A stretch of DNA of 38,128 nucleotides, taken from Candidatus Latescibacterota bacterium (GTDB taxonomy: Bacteria > Latescibacterota > UBA2968). The DNA is taken from NCBI GenBank assembly GCA_022824945.1, contig JAJDYX010000041.1:1-38128 (forward strand), written 5' to 3'. Positions 16,753-26,250 of the stretch are shown here, one piece after another. Position 1 is the stretch's first letter; every line of letters begins with the position of its first letter. The position numbers and the translations under genes are program-made. The notes beneath the pieces are model-generated. The model had not been told where the DNA came from. It saw only the letters and a program-made list of their open reading frames with translations, and did no database searches.

Positions 16753-17652
16753 TCAAGCATCGCTTATCTTGATACCGGACAGGGTCTCAATAGTCTTTGT
16801 CACGGCTGAAAAATCGAGTGCGCCAGCCCCCAGGCTACTGGCGGCAGCATACATTTGATAGGCCACAGCCCCCAGGGGCACGGGCACATTCATTGCGCGC
16901 CCCATCTCCACGCCGATACCGATATCCTTCTTCATCAAATCGAGCATAAACCCCGGCGCGTACTCATCCTTAAACACAAAATCCGCAACGCGCGCCTGAA
17001 AAGCCGATGAATTGCCCGAACTCACACTAATCACCTGCCGCATCACCTCGGGATCAGCACCCGCTTTAACGCCGAGGGTAAGCCCCTCTGCAATCGCTGC
17101 CATCGTAATACCGCCGAGCAACTGATTGACAATTTTAACCGTTTGCCCAACGCCAACATCCCCCACATGAAAAACATTCTCGCTATTGCCCATCGCGTCA
17201 AAAATCCCCTGACAACGATCAAAATCGGCCTCTGCCCCGCCCGCAATAATGGTCAGGGTACCGTTAATCGCCCCAATATCGCCGCCACTCACCGGCGCAT
17301 CCATCACGCGAACCCCTTTTTGCGATGCCCGTTCTGCCACATCTTGAATCGTCAACGGCGAAATCGTACTCATATCCACAATGAGATCGCCTTCGGATGC
17401 CCCGGCCAAAACGCCCTCATCGCCCAAAATGACCTCGCGCACCTCGGGATCAGCCGTCACAATCGTAACAATAATATCCGCTGCCTCGCCCACCGCCTGT
17501 GACGAAGGCGCAAAAGTCGCCCCCACACCCTCCATCTCGGTCACAATCTCATCTCGCCGCGCGTAAAATGTCACATCAAAACCCGCCTTCAATAGATTGT
17601 GGCACATAGGCTTGCCCATAATCCCCAAACCGACAAATCCAATTTTGTCCAT
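16753..17652 (-). CDS. NAD(P)-dependent beta-hydroxyacid dehydrogenase (3-hydroxyisobutyrate / tartronate semialdehyde reductase family)
   Basis: 299 residues from the ATG at 17652, preceded by GAGGAG; a longer frame adds nine residues without a better site. GLGIMG (8-13) is the Rossmann dinucleotide loop. DAPVSGG at 118-124 is the substrate-binding signature, and Lys173 in GQTVKIVNQLLGG is the catalytic lysine. The C-terminal helical domain is complete. The family oxidises or reduces three-carbon and four-carbon beta-hydroxyacids. The gene diverges from the FGGY kinase across about 105 bases, so the two may serve a linked sugar or sugar-acid pathway. GarR/GlxR versus MmsB function cannot be separated. 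Confidence 0.9.
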   Translation of the reverse strand: MDKIGFVGLGIMGKPMCHNLLKAGFDVTFYARRDEIVTEMEGVGATFAPSSQAVGEAADIIVTIVTADPEVREVILGDEGVLAGASEGDLIVDMSTISPLTIQDVAERASQKGVRVMDAPVSGGDIGAINGTLTIIAGGAEADFDRCQGIFDAMGNSENVFHVGDVGVGQTVKIVNQLLGGITMAAIAEGLTLGVKAGADPEVMRQVISVSSGNSSAFQARVADFVFKDEYAPGFMLDLMKKDIGIGVEMGRAMNVPVPLGAVAYQMYAAASSLGAGALDFSAVTKTIETLSGIKISDA

Positions 17653-17689
17653 CTCACCACTCCTCCTCTGGTAAACCATCTATTTGTCT

Positions 17690-17716
17690 TTGACAACTGA
17701 AATGCTACAGTATAAT
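17690..17716 (+). promoter_or_regulatory. sigma-70-type promoter for the FGGY kinase
   Basis: A perfect TTGACA (17690-17695) is followed, after 15 bases, by a perfect TATAAT (17711-17716). The spacer is two bases short of ideal. A second -10-like TAATAT at 17713-17718 gives a 17-base spacer. The predicted transcript begins near 17723, about 35 bases before the ATG at 17758. Confidence 0.65.
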
Positions 17717-17757
17717 ATAACGTCAACTCACCCTATCATCAGAAAAAAGAGCCAACC

Positions 17758-19305
17758 ATGAACACAAAAACATCCTCCGACCCTTTACTCATCGGCATCG
17801 ATGTTGGAACCACCAACATCAAAGCCCTGATCTTCGACCCTCGAGGTCGCGAAATCGCCCGCGCCCAGACAAAAACGCCCACACACCATCCACAGATAGA
17901 ATGGGCGTATTACAAACCAGAAGAACTCTGGGAAACCGTGTGTAGCGTCTTAAAAAAGGCTGTCGCACAAATCGACAACCCCGCCAACATCACCGGCATA
18001 GCCACCGCGAGCATTGGCGAAACAGGCGTCCCCATCGACAAACGCGGAAACCCAACCGGTCATGCAATTGCCTGGTTTGACCAGCGCACCCGCCCGCAAT
18101 GCGAACAACTGCGAAAAACCTTTGACCGCGACGAACTCTTCTCGCTTACCGGGCTTCCACTGCAACCCATTTCTGGCCTGTGCAAAATCCTCTGGATACG
18201 CGAACATCAGCCTGAAGCCTTTGCGCGAACCGCCACCTGGCTCAACACTGCCGATTATATTGCCTTCCGATTATCGGGCACACCCGCCACAGACTATTCA
18301 CTCGCCTCTCGCACCCTTGCCTTTGACCTCCACAGGCGACAATGGGCAAACGATCTCCTCAGTGAACTCCATCTTTCTCCAAATCTCTTCGCGCCACTTT
18401 GCACTGCTGGAACAGACCTGGGTCCCATCCTTCCCAATATCGCACGCGAAATCGGCCTGCCCTTGCACACGCGAATATGCGCTGGAGGACACGACCATAT
18501 TTGCGGCGCACTTGCCGTCGGCGTTACAGAACCGGGAACAATGCTCAATTCTCTGGGCACCGCAGAAGCCATGTGCCTGCCCATTTCCCAGCCGCTTACA
18601 GACCCGCAAATAGGCCGCCAGAACTTCACCATAGGCGCACATGTTGCGCCCGACCAATATTACTTCCTCGGCGGATTGTTCACAAGCGGTGCGAGCATTG
18701 AGTGGTTTCGCAGCTTATTTGGCGAAGGCGCAGACTATAAAACCCTAATTTCTGAAGCGAGCGAATCGCCCCCCGGTAGCCTGGGCGTTGGCTTTCTCCC
18801 ACACCTGCGCTTTACCAACCCACCCCATGCAGAAGCCATAGCGCGCGGGACATTTATTGGCCTGACACCCGATGTCAATCGCGGCACGCTCTTTCGCGCA
18901 ATCCTCGAAGGTCTATCTATGGAAATGCGCTGTATTATCGAGGCGTCCAAATCTCATCCCGGCGTGCCCGAAACAAAAAATATCGTCGCAATCGGCGGCG
19001 GCATACGCAACCAACTCCTCATGCAAATCAAAGCCACCGTTCTCGACCAGCCCATCACCCTGGCCGAAATGGATGAAGCAACGGCCCTGGGCGCAGCAGT
19101 ACTTGCGGGATTGGGCACAGGCATTTACACAGATGTCGCCGATGCCCTGCACACGCTCGACATCCCCATGCAGACCATTCACCCCATGCCCGATCAGGTC
19201 GCCCATTACAACACGATTTACAACCGCGTACACAAGCAAATTTATCCGGCAGTACAAGATCTGCACCACCGGATTGACCAGATCCAGGTGACAACGATCA
19301 GATAA
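17758..19305 (+). CDS. FGGY-family carbohydrate kinase (xylulokinase-like)
   Basis: 515 residues, the usual length for xylulokinase, glycerol kinase and relatives. DVGTTNIK at 15-22 is the ATP-binding start, WFDQR at 106-110 contacts sugar, and GGHDH at 243-247 carries the catalytic Asp246. IGGGIRNQLLMQI and TALGAAVLAG near the end are FGGY C-terminal signatures. The sugar may be xylulose or another ketose or polyol; sequence alone does not decide. It shares a divergent intergenic region with the beta-hydroxyacid dehydrogenase. Its 3' end overlaps the convergent ABC exporter by eight bases, so there is no terminator between them. Confidence 0.88.
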   Translation: MNTKTSSDPLLIGIDVGTTNIKALIFDPRGREIARAQTKTPTHHPQIEWAYYKPEELWETVCSVLKKAVAQIDNPANITGIATASIGETGVPIDKRGNPTGHAIAWFDQRTRPQCEQLRKTFDRDELFSLTGLPLQPISGLCKILWIREHQPEAFARTATWLNTADYIAFRLSGTPATDYSLASRTLAFDLHRRQWANDLLSELHLSPNLFAPLCTAGTDLGPILPNIAREIGLPLHTRICAGGHDHICGALAVGVTEPGTMLNSLGTAEAMCLPISQPLTDPQIGRQNFTIGAHVAPDQYYFLGGLFTSGASIEWFRSLFGEGADYKTLISEASESPPGSLGVGFLPHLRFTNPPHAEAIARGTFIGLTPDVNRGTLFRAILEGLSMEMRCIIEASKSHPGVPETKNIVAIGGGIRNQLLMQIKATVLDQPITLAEMDEATALGAAVLAGLGTGIYTDVADALHTLDIPMQTIHPMPDQVAHYNTIYNRVHKQIYPAVQDLHHRIDQIQVTTIR

Positions 19306-21088
19306 CCTTGTCTTCTCCGATTTCCATATTCCGAAATTGCAAATCGCACAACTCGCGATAAAGTCCACCTCTGGCAAACAACGCCTCATGTGTCCCGCGC
19401 TGCGCGATCTCACCCTGGTCCAGCACCAGAATGCAATCCGCATGTTGCACTGTTGACAACCGATGCGCAATAATAAACGTCGTGCGCCCCGCCATCAATC
19501 GTTCCAATGCCTGTTGCACCTGTACCTCAGAAGCCGAATCCAGCGATGAAGTGGCCTCATCCAGCAACAAAATGCGCGCGTCTCTCAACAGAGCACGCGC
19601 AATCGCAACCCTCTGCCGCTGTCCCCCGCTCAATTTCACGCCCTTTTCCCCAACCAGCGCGCCGTATCCATCCGGCAATTCCACAATAAAATCATGGGCA
19701 TTCGCATCTCGGGCTGCCTGTTCGACCTCATCATCCGTCGCATCCAATCGCCCGTATCTGATATTTTCACCAATAGAAGTGCCGAACAAATCCACATCCT
19801 GTGATACCAGCGCGATCTGTTCGCGCAGCGATACAATCTGCACATCGCGCACATCCACACCATCCACGCGCACAACGCCTGAGGTCGCATCGTAAAACCT
19901 CGGAATCAAATTCATCAGCGTCGTCTTGCCCGCGCCACTCGCCCCCACAAGTGCTATCGTCTGCCCGGGCAGGATTTCAAACGAAATCCCTTTGAGCACC
20001 GGGCGGTCGGGCTGGTATCCAAACCACACATTTTCAAACGCCACGGCACCGCGAACATCAGCAATCGGAAATGCGCCATCGCCGTCGGCAATCTCTGGTC
20101 GCGTCTCCAGCAACTCAAAAATGTGTTCTGACGCGCCCACAGCAGAATTTAAGGATGCATAAAGGCGCGAAATCCCCATCACAGATCGGGCAATATTCAT
20201 CGCGTAAAAAATAAACGCCACGAGATCGCCCGCCGACAAGCGTCCGGCCAGCACCTCTGTGCCTCCGTACCAGAAAATCACCACCAGCGCCAGCATAAAA
20301 AGAAATGCAATACAAGCCGAAAAAACCGCTTCCATAATCACGCGATAGCGCGACGTACGAAACAAATCTTCGTTTGCCTCGCCAAACCTATTCACCTCAA
20401 AAACTTCGCGTGCAAACGCCTTGACAACCCGCACAGCCGACAGGGCTTCTTCGGCAATCGCAGTCGTATCGCCCAACCGATCCTGTACCTTACGAGACAA
20501 CTCGCGGATGCGCTGTCCAAAATAGCGCGCGCCCACAGCGGCAACTGGCACAGCGGCAAACACCACCAGGCTCAATCGCCAATTGAGAACAACCATAGCC
20601 CCCACAGAGCCAATAGTCATAATCCCCGTCATCAAAACCTGCGAAATAGCACCCGTCGCAGCATTTCTAATAGCCCCCACATCATTGGTCAACCGCGACA
20701 TGAGTTCGCCCAACCTGTGATCGGCATAAAAGCGAAGCCCCAAAAGGTGCAAATGCGCGTAAACCTTCTTCCTCAGATCCGTCACCACGCGCTCACCCAC
20801 CCAGGAAATCCAGTAATGGCTACCCACATGCAAAAGCGCCTGAAGCGCAAAAAGCACCAGCATGCCAAGCGCCAGCAAATCCAACTGGTGTCTATCCCCC
20901 TGCTCAAACACAGAATCCAATAACGACCGCAAGCCCAGTGGAATCAGCAGCCACACACCTGTGGAAAACGCGGTAAATACCAGCCCCAGAACGAGCCGCA
21001 ACAAGTATGGCCGGGCAAAAGCAAAAATGCGCTTCCACGCCAGCCACAATGCCACGGGAGAATATGTTTGGTTCTCTTTTTTATCCAT
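19298..21088 (-). CDS. ABC exporter, fused permease and ATPase (MsbA/lipid-A or multidrug type)
   Basis: 596 residues in the usual half-transporter order. Residues of about 25-310 are six transmembrane helices. The ATPase follows with Walker A GASGAGKT (382-389), Q-loop Gln430, LSGGQ (486-490), Walker B ILLLDE (506-511) and His542, so the ATPase is intact. Such exporters act as homodimers in the inner membrane. The start overlaps the end of the hydantoinase B gene by eight bases, so it is probably translated with that operon. Its substrate is unknown. Linkage to hydantoinase genes rather than lipid A genes weakens an MsbA assignment. Confidence 0.9.
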   Translation of the reverse strand: MDKKENQTYSPVALWLAWKRIFAFARPYLLRLVLGLVFTAFSTGVWLLIPLGLRSLLDSVFEQGDRHQLDLLALGMLVLFALQALLHVGSHYWISWVGERVVTDLRKKVYAHLHLLGLRFYADHRLGELMSRLTNDVGAIRNAATGAISQVLMTGIMTIGSVGAMVVLNWRLSLVVFAAVPVAAVGARYFGQRIRELSRKVQDRLGDTTAIAEEALSAVRVVKAFAREVFEVNRFGEANEDLFRTSRYRVIMEAVFSACIAFLFMLALVVIFWYGGTEVLAGRLSAGDLVAFIFYAMNIARSVMGISRLYASLNSAVGASEHIFELLETRPEIADGDGAFPIADVRGAVAFENVWFGYQPDRPVLKGISFEILPGQTIALVGASGAGKTTLMNLIPRFYDATSGVVRVDGVDVRDVQIVSLREQIALVSQDVDLFGTSIGENIRYGRLDATDDEVEQAARDANAHDFIVELPDGYGALVGEKGVKLSGGQRQRVAIARALLRDARILLLDEATSSLDSASEVQVQQALERLMAGRTTFIIAHRLSTVQHADCILVLDQGEIAQRGTHEALFARGGLYRELCDLQFRNMEIGEDKVI

Positions 21089-22784
21089 TTATTTTCTGCC
21101 TCAAAACAGCGGTCTCCTCAACATCCACCTCGAGATCAGCCGTGATCGCCACACCATACGAATCTCGCGCAGCCTCTATCGATAGCCGCTCCTGTACGAC
21201 ATCCTCCAGCACCCTTTTGGGATCGCGTTCAAAAGGTGACCCATAGCCTCCACCGCCCGGAATACGCAATGTCACCGACTGCCCGGGTTGGAGATCATAG
21301 CGCCCCTTTGGCGGCAGAACAGTACCATCCGACAAAAAAAGTTCGCCACACCTGCCATCGCGCCCCCCCAAAAAACCGCGCGGCGCATAGCGCGTGCGAT
21401 CGTACATACACGAATGCAGCGCGGGATAATCAGAGTCAATAGACAACACCATCTCCTGCCCCAGGCCACCTCGAAAAGTACCCGCACCGCCAGAGTCGGG
21501 AATCAACGCGCGCCTGTGCATAATCACTGGCGACACGGACTCAATCGCTTCGGCGGGCACGCCCTTAATCCCACTGGGAAAAGCCGTCGCCGAAATCCCA
21601 TCATCGCCGGGACGTGCGCCCATACCCCCCGCAGAAAAAAAGATATACGCAAAGCGTTCACCCGTGCGACCTATCCCCTCCAGTTGCGTATTCCAAAGCC
21701 CAGCTGATCCATCGGCAATCACGCGATCGGGAATCGCCTGAGAAAGCGCCCCAAACAGCGGTTGCGAAAGAAAATGCCCGACCAGATGCCGCGCGCCCAC
21801 AGCACATGGGAATTGCGCGTTTAAGATACATCCCTCGGGTGCCGTAACTGTAATGGGACGAAAACTCCCCTCATTATTGGGAATATGCGGGCTAATGGCG
21901 CATTTCAAGGGATAAGTCGTATAGGCATGCGTATAATTGTACACCACATTGATCCCGCGATCCACCTGTGGCGACGTGCCCGTATAATCGACAATCAAAC
22001 TGCGATCTTCGACAATAACTTTCGCGCGAATAACCAGCGGCTTGTCGTATCCATCGAGTTTTACCTCATCCTCATAAACGCCATTTGCAATCTCCGAAAT
22101 CGCCTCTCGAGTCGCCGCCTCTGACCGATCCAAAATCAGTTTCGACAGCCCTTCGATATCCGCGAGATCGTAATGTTCCAGCGCCTGAAGCAACTTGACA
22201 GCCCCCACATCATTCCCCGCCTGCTGCGCGTACAAATCGCCGACGACCTGATCAGGCTCGCGCACATTTGCCCGCACAATGGCGATCAAATCGCGATTGA
22301 TCTCCCCTTCGCTAAACAATTTCATAATCGGGATATTCAGGCCCTCTTCATACACCTGACGCGCACCGGCTCCCAGCGTGCGACCGCCAATATCCATTGC
22401 ATGGCAGGTATTGGCAAACCACCCCACCCCCCGGTCCCGATAAAAAACGGGCGTAACAACCGTAATATCGTGCAAATGTCCCGATCCCAGCCACGGATCG
22501 TTGGTGAGCAAACTATCGCCGGGTTTCAGCGTGTCAATCGGATACGCCTTCACAAAATGCCGCACGCAATTCGCCATCGTATTGATATGCCCCGGCGTCC
22601 CCGTCACTGCTTGCGCCAGCATATTGCCCGCGCGGTCAAACACCCCCGCGGACAAATCGCCAGCCTCGCGCACCACCGTTGTAAAAGAAGCGTGCATCAA
22701 TGCCGCCGCTTGCTCATTCACAATAGAAATAAGGCGATTCCACAAAACTTCTAATTCCACAGCATCAATTGTGCGAGCCTTCAT
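21081..22784 (-). CDS. hyuB: hydantoinase B / oxoprolinase B-family subunit
   Basis: 567 residues, full family length. The order is standard: LEVLWNRLISIVNEQAAALM near the start, SAGVFDRAGNMLAQAVTGTPGHI, then LTNDPWLGSGHLHDITVVTPVF, and the C-terminal IPGGGGYGSPFERDP. This protein works with HyuA in ATP-dependent opening of hydantoins, 5-oxoproline or related lactams (N-methylhydantoinase, 5-oxoprolinase or acetone carboxylase-like). Its ATG overlaps the HyuA stop by four bases, indicating translational coupling. It is followed by an ABC exporter gene with an eight-base overlap. Confidence 0.9.
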   Translation of the reverse strand: MKARTIDAVELEVLWNRLISIVNEQAAALMHASFTTVVREAGDLSAGVFDRAGNMLAQAVTGTPGHINTMANCVRHFVKAYPIDTLKPGDSLLTNDPWLGSGHLHDITVVTPVFYRDRGVGWFANTCHAMDIGGRTLGAGARQVYEEGLNIPIMKLFSEGEINRDLIAIVRANVREPDQVVGDLYAQQAGNDVGAVKLLQALEHYDLADIEGLSKLILDRSEAATREAISEIANGVYEDEVKLDGYDKPLVIRAKVIVEDRSLIVDYTGTSPQVDRGINVVYNYTHAYTTYPLKCAISPHIPNNEGSFRPITVTAPEGCILNAQFPCAVGARHLVGHFLSQPLFGALSQAIPDRVIADGSAGLWNTQLEGIGRTGERFAYIFFSAGGMGARPGDDGISATAFPSGIKGVPAEAIESVSPVIMHRRALIPDSGGAGTFRGGLGQEMVLSIDSDYPALHSCMYDRTRYAPRGFLGGRDGRCGELFLSDGTVLPPKGRYDLQPGQSVTLRIPGGGGYGSPFERDPKRVLEDVVQERLSIEAARDSYGVAITADLEVDVEETAVLRQKING

Positions 22785-24856
22785 GCATCCTCCCTGATGA
22801 GAATCAGATTATCCGTATCATCGACATGCAACACCCATCCAGGCGGCAATACCGTCGTGGATTCAACTTCCTCGACAATAGCGGGGCCTTTCAAAACACC
22901 CCCTCTTCCGAGTTTATCTCGCCGGTAAACCTCAGTCCCGTATTTCCCTTCTTCAAAGAGAACATCGCGTTGTCCCTCAGCCCCCTGACCACCTGCGTCT
23001 CCAACAGATGCAACATCGCAAATCTCCGGCTCTGGTCCCGAAACCGTCACGCGCCAATGAATAGCCTCAACGGGAACCCCATCGCACAGACGTCCGTATA
23101 ATTTTTTGTACGACGCATCAAAAGCCGCTTGAAGCGCGCCATCGGAACTTTCAGTAAATTCTCCCAAAGGCACTGGAACGCTTATCTCGTGCCCCTGCCC
23201 CACATATCGCATATCTGCCGTGCGCACCACGCGAATCTCAGAATCATCGATCCCTGCCTCGCGCACGAGTGCGCAGCCCTCGTCTTCCATCTCACCATAG
23301 AGCTTATTGACAACCTCGCGGTCCAGCGCGGCAATCCGCGACACAAAACTCCGCACATAATCAAAAGCAATGGGCGCGAGCATCAAACCAAAAGCCGACC
23401 CAACCCCCGCAGCCGGCGGCACAATCACCCGATCAATCCCCAATCGCATCGCAACCCCGCATGCGTGTACAGGCCCAGCGCCACCCGTTGCGACAAGTGC
23501 GTACCCATTCAAATCGATCCCGCGCTCCGCAGCGTGAACCCGCGCGGCATTGGCCATATTTTCATTCACCAAATCGTGAATCCCCTGTGCGGCACGCACG
23601 CGGTCCAACCCGGTAAATCGCGCAAATTCATCAACTGCATCCGCAGCGCAATCCACACTTAGCTCCATTTGCCCACCCAAAAAATACCCGGCATTCAAAT
23701 AGCCCAGCAAGAGATCGGCATCCGTCACCGTGGGCAACTGCCCACCGCGCGTATAACAGGCCGGACCGGGATCTGCCCCCGCACTTTGCGGTCCAACCGT
23801 GGGCAAACCCAATTCACTCGCATGCGCGATACTGCCCCCACCTGCTCCAATCTCGATCATATCGAGCACGGGCACGAGCAAGGGCAACCCGCTACCGCGC
23901 TTGAAGCGATAAACCCGTGCGACCTCTGATTCAGTCGTAATTGGAAACGATCCATTTTCGCTCAAAATAGCCTTTGCCGTCGTGCCCCCCATATCAAACG
24001 CGAGAATCTGCCGATATCCCGACCGATTGCCATAATGCGCCGCTGCAAGCGCGCCGCCGCAAGGACCGGATTCCACGAGCCGTACGGGAAAACGCACTGC
24101 GGTCTGTACAGAACACGATCCACCGTTTGACAGCATAATATGCAGCGGTGCCAAAATCCCCAGCGCCTTCAATCCATCCTCCAAACGCGCGAGATATTTT
24201 TCCACCATAGGCTGCACATAAGCATTTGCCACAGTCGTGGAAGTGCGCTCAAATTCTCGAAGTTCGGCGGCAACCCTGTGCGAAACCGAAATGCCTACAT
24301 CGGGCATAAGAGAACGCACAATTTCCTCAGCCCGGCGTTCGTGATCGGGATTGACATAAGCGTGCAAAAATGCAATGGCGACTGCATCCACCCCGGCTTC
24401 GCGCAACACCTCGCAGGCTTTAACCACATCATCCTCATTTAATGGCACCATCACCTCGCCACGCGCGTACAGCCGCTCCCGCACCTCAACGCGCAATCGC
24501 CTCTCAACGAGAGGATCGGGCAATTTCAAAAATAAATCGTAGATATCGTAACGCCCCTCCCGTCCAATTTCCAGCGCATCTCGAAAACCCGCTGTCGCAA
24601 TCAGCCCGGTCTTAGCCCCCCTCCGCTCAATCAGGGCATTCGTCACCAGCGTCGTGCCGTGAACCGCTCGGGCAATCGCGCCGGGCGATACCCCATTGAG
24701 CACCTCTTCCACGCCTTCCAACACACTGACCGAAGGATCTGGAGACTGCGTCAACACCTTCGCCACAGATAAAACACCCGAATCGTGTTCTCTCAACACA
24801 ACATCTGTAAACGTACCGCCGATATCTATTGCAAGCGTGTATGACTCCGCACTCAC
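22781..24856 (-). CDS. hyuA: hydantoinase A / oxoprolinase A-family subunit
   Basis: The open frame runs to 24874, but the AAGGAG site lies within its first codons. A GTG at 24856 has seven-base spacing and is the better start, giving 691 residues. A GTG at 24859 and ATGs at 24862 and 24874 are alternatives. DIGGTFTDVV near the N-terminus and LAFDMGGTTAKA in the middle are the two ATP-binding ASKHA motifs of HyuA. TGGAGPVHACGVA and the PPAAGVGSAFGL segment follow as expected. It phosphorylates or activates the ring amide for HyuB. Membership in the family is clear; the natural lactam or hydantoin is not. Confidence 0.9.
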   Translation of the reverse strand: MSAESYTLAIDIGGTFTDVVLREHDSGVLSVAKVLTQSPDPSVSVLEGVEEVLNGVSPGAIARAVHGTTLVTNALIERRGAKTGLIATAGFRDALEIGREGRYDIYDLFLKLPDPLVERRLRVEVRERLYARGEVMVPLNEDDVVKACEVLREAGVDAVAIAFLHAYVNPDHERRAEEIVRSLMPDVGISVSHRVAAELREFERTSTTVANAYVQPMVEKYLARLEDGLKALGILAPLHIMLSNGGSCSVQTAVRFPVRLVESGPCGGALAAAHYGNRSGYRQILAFDMGGTTAKAILSENGSFPITTESEVARVYRFKRGSGLPLLVPVLDMIEIGAGGGSIAHASELGLPTVGPQSAGADPGPACYTRGGQLPTVTDADLLLGYLNAGYFLGGQMELSVDCAADAVDEFARFTGLDRVRAAQGIHDLVNENMANAARVHAAERGIDLNGYALVATGGAGPVHACGVAMRLGIDRVIVPPAAGVGSAFGLMLAPIAFDYVRSFVSRIAALDREVVNKLYGEMEDEGCALVREAGIDDSEIRVVRTADMRYVGQGHEISVPVPLGEFTESSDGALQAAFDASYKKLYGRLCDGVPVEAIHWRVTVSGPEPEICDVASVGDAGGQGAEGQRDVLFEEGKYGTEVYRRDKLGRGGVLKGPAIVEEVESTTVLPPGWVLHVDDTDNLILIREDA

Positions 24857-24935
24857 CACCATACTCCTTTGCATTTTTATTTGTTTCGCTTAAAAATAAA
24901 GAACAGCCCCTTTACCAACAAAGGCAAAATTGACC

Positions 24936-24962
24936 TTGACAAGCCATGATCCTTTTTGTAAT
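24936..24962 (+). promoter_or_regulatory. promoter of tRNA-Gly
   Basis: A perfect TTGACA at 24936-24941 is followed by TGTAAT at 24957-24962 (15-base spacer) or TAATTT at 24959-24964 (17-base spacer). Transcription would start near 24970, about a dozen bases before the tRNA. The element lies in the gap between the divergent hyuA gene and the tRNA. Confidence 0.6.
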
Positions 24963-24981
24963 TTTTGATTCCTCTTAATGA

Positions 24982-25058
24982 GCGGGAATAGCTCAGCTGG
25001 CTAGAGCATCTGCTTGCCATGCAGAAGGTCGCGGGTTCGAATCCCGTTTCCCGCTCCA
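24982..25058 (+). tRNA. tRNA-Gly (anticodon GCC), CCA encoded
   Basis: The acceptor arms GCGGGAA and TTCCCGC pair perfectly. The D arm (GCTC...GAGC), an anticodon stem TCTGC/GCAGA with loop TTGCCAT giving anticodon GCC, and a T arm CGGGTTCGAATCCCG are all present. The discriminator base is T (U73), usual for tRNA-Gly. CCA is encoded at 25056-25058. The gene is monocistronic between its own promoter and terminator. Confidence 0.97.
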
Positions 25059-25065
25059 TTAATCC

Positions 25066-25092
25066 AACCCGTTAAATTAACGGGTTTTTTTT
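25066..25092 (+). terminator. intrinsic terminator of tRNA-Gly
   Basis: An eight-bp stem (AACCCGTT and its complement) with a five-base loop is followed by an uninterrupted run of T. It lies eight bases after the CCA end. It also separates the tRNA from the aminotransferase downstream, whose message must therefore start after it or result from readthrough. Confidence 0.85.
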
Positions 25093-25106
25093 GTGGAGCA
25101 AACCGC

Positions 25107-26246
25107 TTGTCGTCAGTTCTTGCCCGAGAAATAGCCAACCTGCGCCTGCCCGCGCTTGCCCTCTGGGCACCAGGCCCGCACATGCTCACCCCGGCGGTCC
25201 GCAGGGTTTTGCAAACATATCAGGCGACCTATTCTCACCGATCCGCTGCATTCCAAACCTGCTATCAAAAAACCGTGGATTTGCTACGCGAGGTCTTTCA
25301 AATTCCGCGCGGATTTACCCCGCTCATCTTCGGCCACACCGGCAGCTACAACTGGGAAATGGTCGTCACCAATACGCCCTGCAATGGTGCGGCACTGGGC
25401 ATGGACATCGGTGCTTTTTCAAAAAAATGGGCACAGGTCTTTAAAAGTCACGGGCGCAACATCGACATCTTAAAAGCCGACTGGGGCGACGGCATCTGCG
25501 CTCGGACATGGTCTAATGCCATTGCCAAAAACTACGACCTCGCCCTTTTGACCCACAACGAAACATCCACTGGCGTTATGCTGCCCGTACAGGAAATGTG
25601 TGACACCGTCCGCAACACATCTTCCAAAACCCTGATTGCCATCGACGCAGTCAGCATAGCAGGCGCATCAGACACACCGATAGAGACCCTGCGCCCCGAC
25701 TACTATCTCTGGAGCCTGCAAAAAGACTTTGCGTGCCCCACCATCGGCTCTGTCATGATCGTATCAGACCGCGCATTTGACATTGCCGCAACCGTACCAA
25801 ACCGCGGTTATGTCCTCGACTTGATCGAATGGCGAACGCGCGCAAAAACAGCCCAAACCCCGATGACCGTAGCCGACCTGACCTTACAATGCCTGAATGC
25901 GCGTCTCGAAGAAATGAAACGAGAAGGCGACCAGCGCTTCAAACGCCACCAGAGCCTCGCCCACATGCAATGCGAATGGGCGAGAAAACACAGTCTGAGC
26001 CTCATGGCCAAACCGGGATACGAGAGCCTGACCGTAAGTGCCATCCTCTTACCGGACCACATTTCGGGTTCCGATTTCGTCAATCGCGCAAAAAAATTGC
26101 TCAATGTACAACTCGCCCCAGGCTATGGCGATACCAGAGACAAAGCCTTCCGCATTGCGGCTATGGGCCACACGTCAGAACGCGATATGCAACGCGTACT
26201 CAAGGGCCTCTCACTCATCCTCAACAACTGGTCAAAACTCGAGTAA
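25107..26246 (+). CDS. class V PLP aminotransferase (alanine-glyoxylate / serine-pyruvate aminotransferase-like)
   Basis: The open frame begins inside the tRNA, which cannot be right. A TTG at 25107 with GGAG eight bases upstream gives a 379-residue protein and leaves about 20 residues before the family start WAPGPHMLTPAV. FGHTGSYNWEMVVTN is the phosphate-binding loop, THNETSTGV the substrate region, and DAVSIAGA then WSLQKDFACP the PLP site, with Lys in QK as the Schiff-base residue. Members transfer amino groups between alanine, serine or aspartate and 2-oxoacids. The rhomboid gene starts four bases after its stop, so the two probably share a message. The start assignment is the weakest point. 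Confidence 0.82.
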   Translation: MSSVLAREIANLRLPALALWAPGPHMLTPAVRRVLQTYQATYSHRSAAFQTCYQKTVDLLREVFQIPRGFTPLIFGHTGSYNWEMVVTNTPCNGAALGMDIGAFSKKWAQVFKSHGRNIDILKADWGDGICARTWSNAIAKNYDLALLTHNETSTGVMLPVQEMCDTVRNTSSKTLIAIDAVSIAGASDTPIETLRPDYYLWSLQKDFACPTIGSVMIVSDRAFDIAATVPNRGYVLDLIEWRTRAKTAQTPMTVADLTLQCLNARLEEMKREGDQRFKRHQSLAHMQCEWARKHSLSLMAKPGYESLTVSAILLPDHISGSDFVNRAKKLLNVQLAPGYGDTRDKAFRIAAMGHTSERDMQRVLKGLSLILNNWSKLE

Positions 26247-26250
26247 TCCC

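Noticed and set aside
13188..16760. Attachment sites or long direct repeats flanking the accessory island
   Set aside because: I looked at both junctions by eye and found no matching repeat or integrase.
26038..26250. N-terminal extension of the rhomboid frame into the aminotransferase
   Set aside because: It would overlap a conserved enzyme, and the zinc ribbon begins right after the ATG at 26251.
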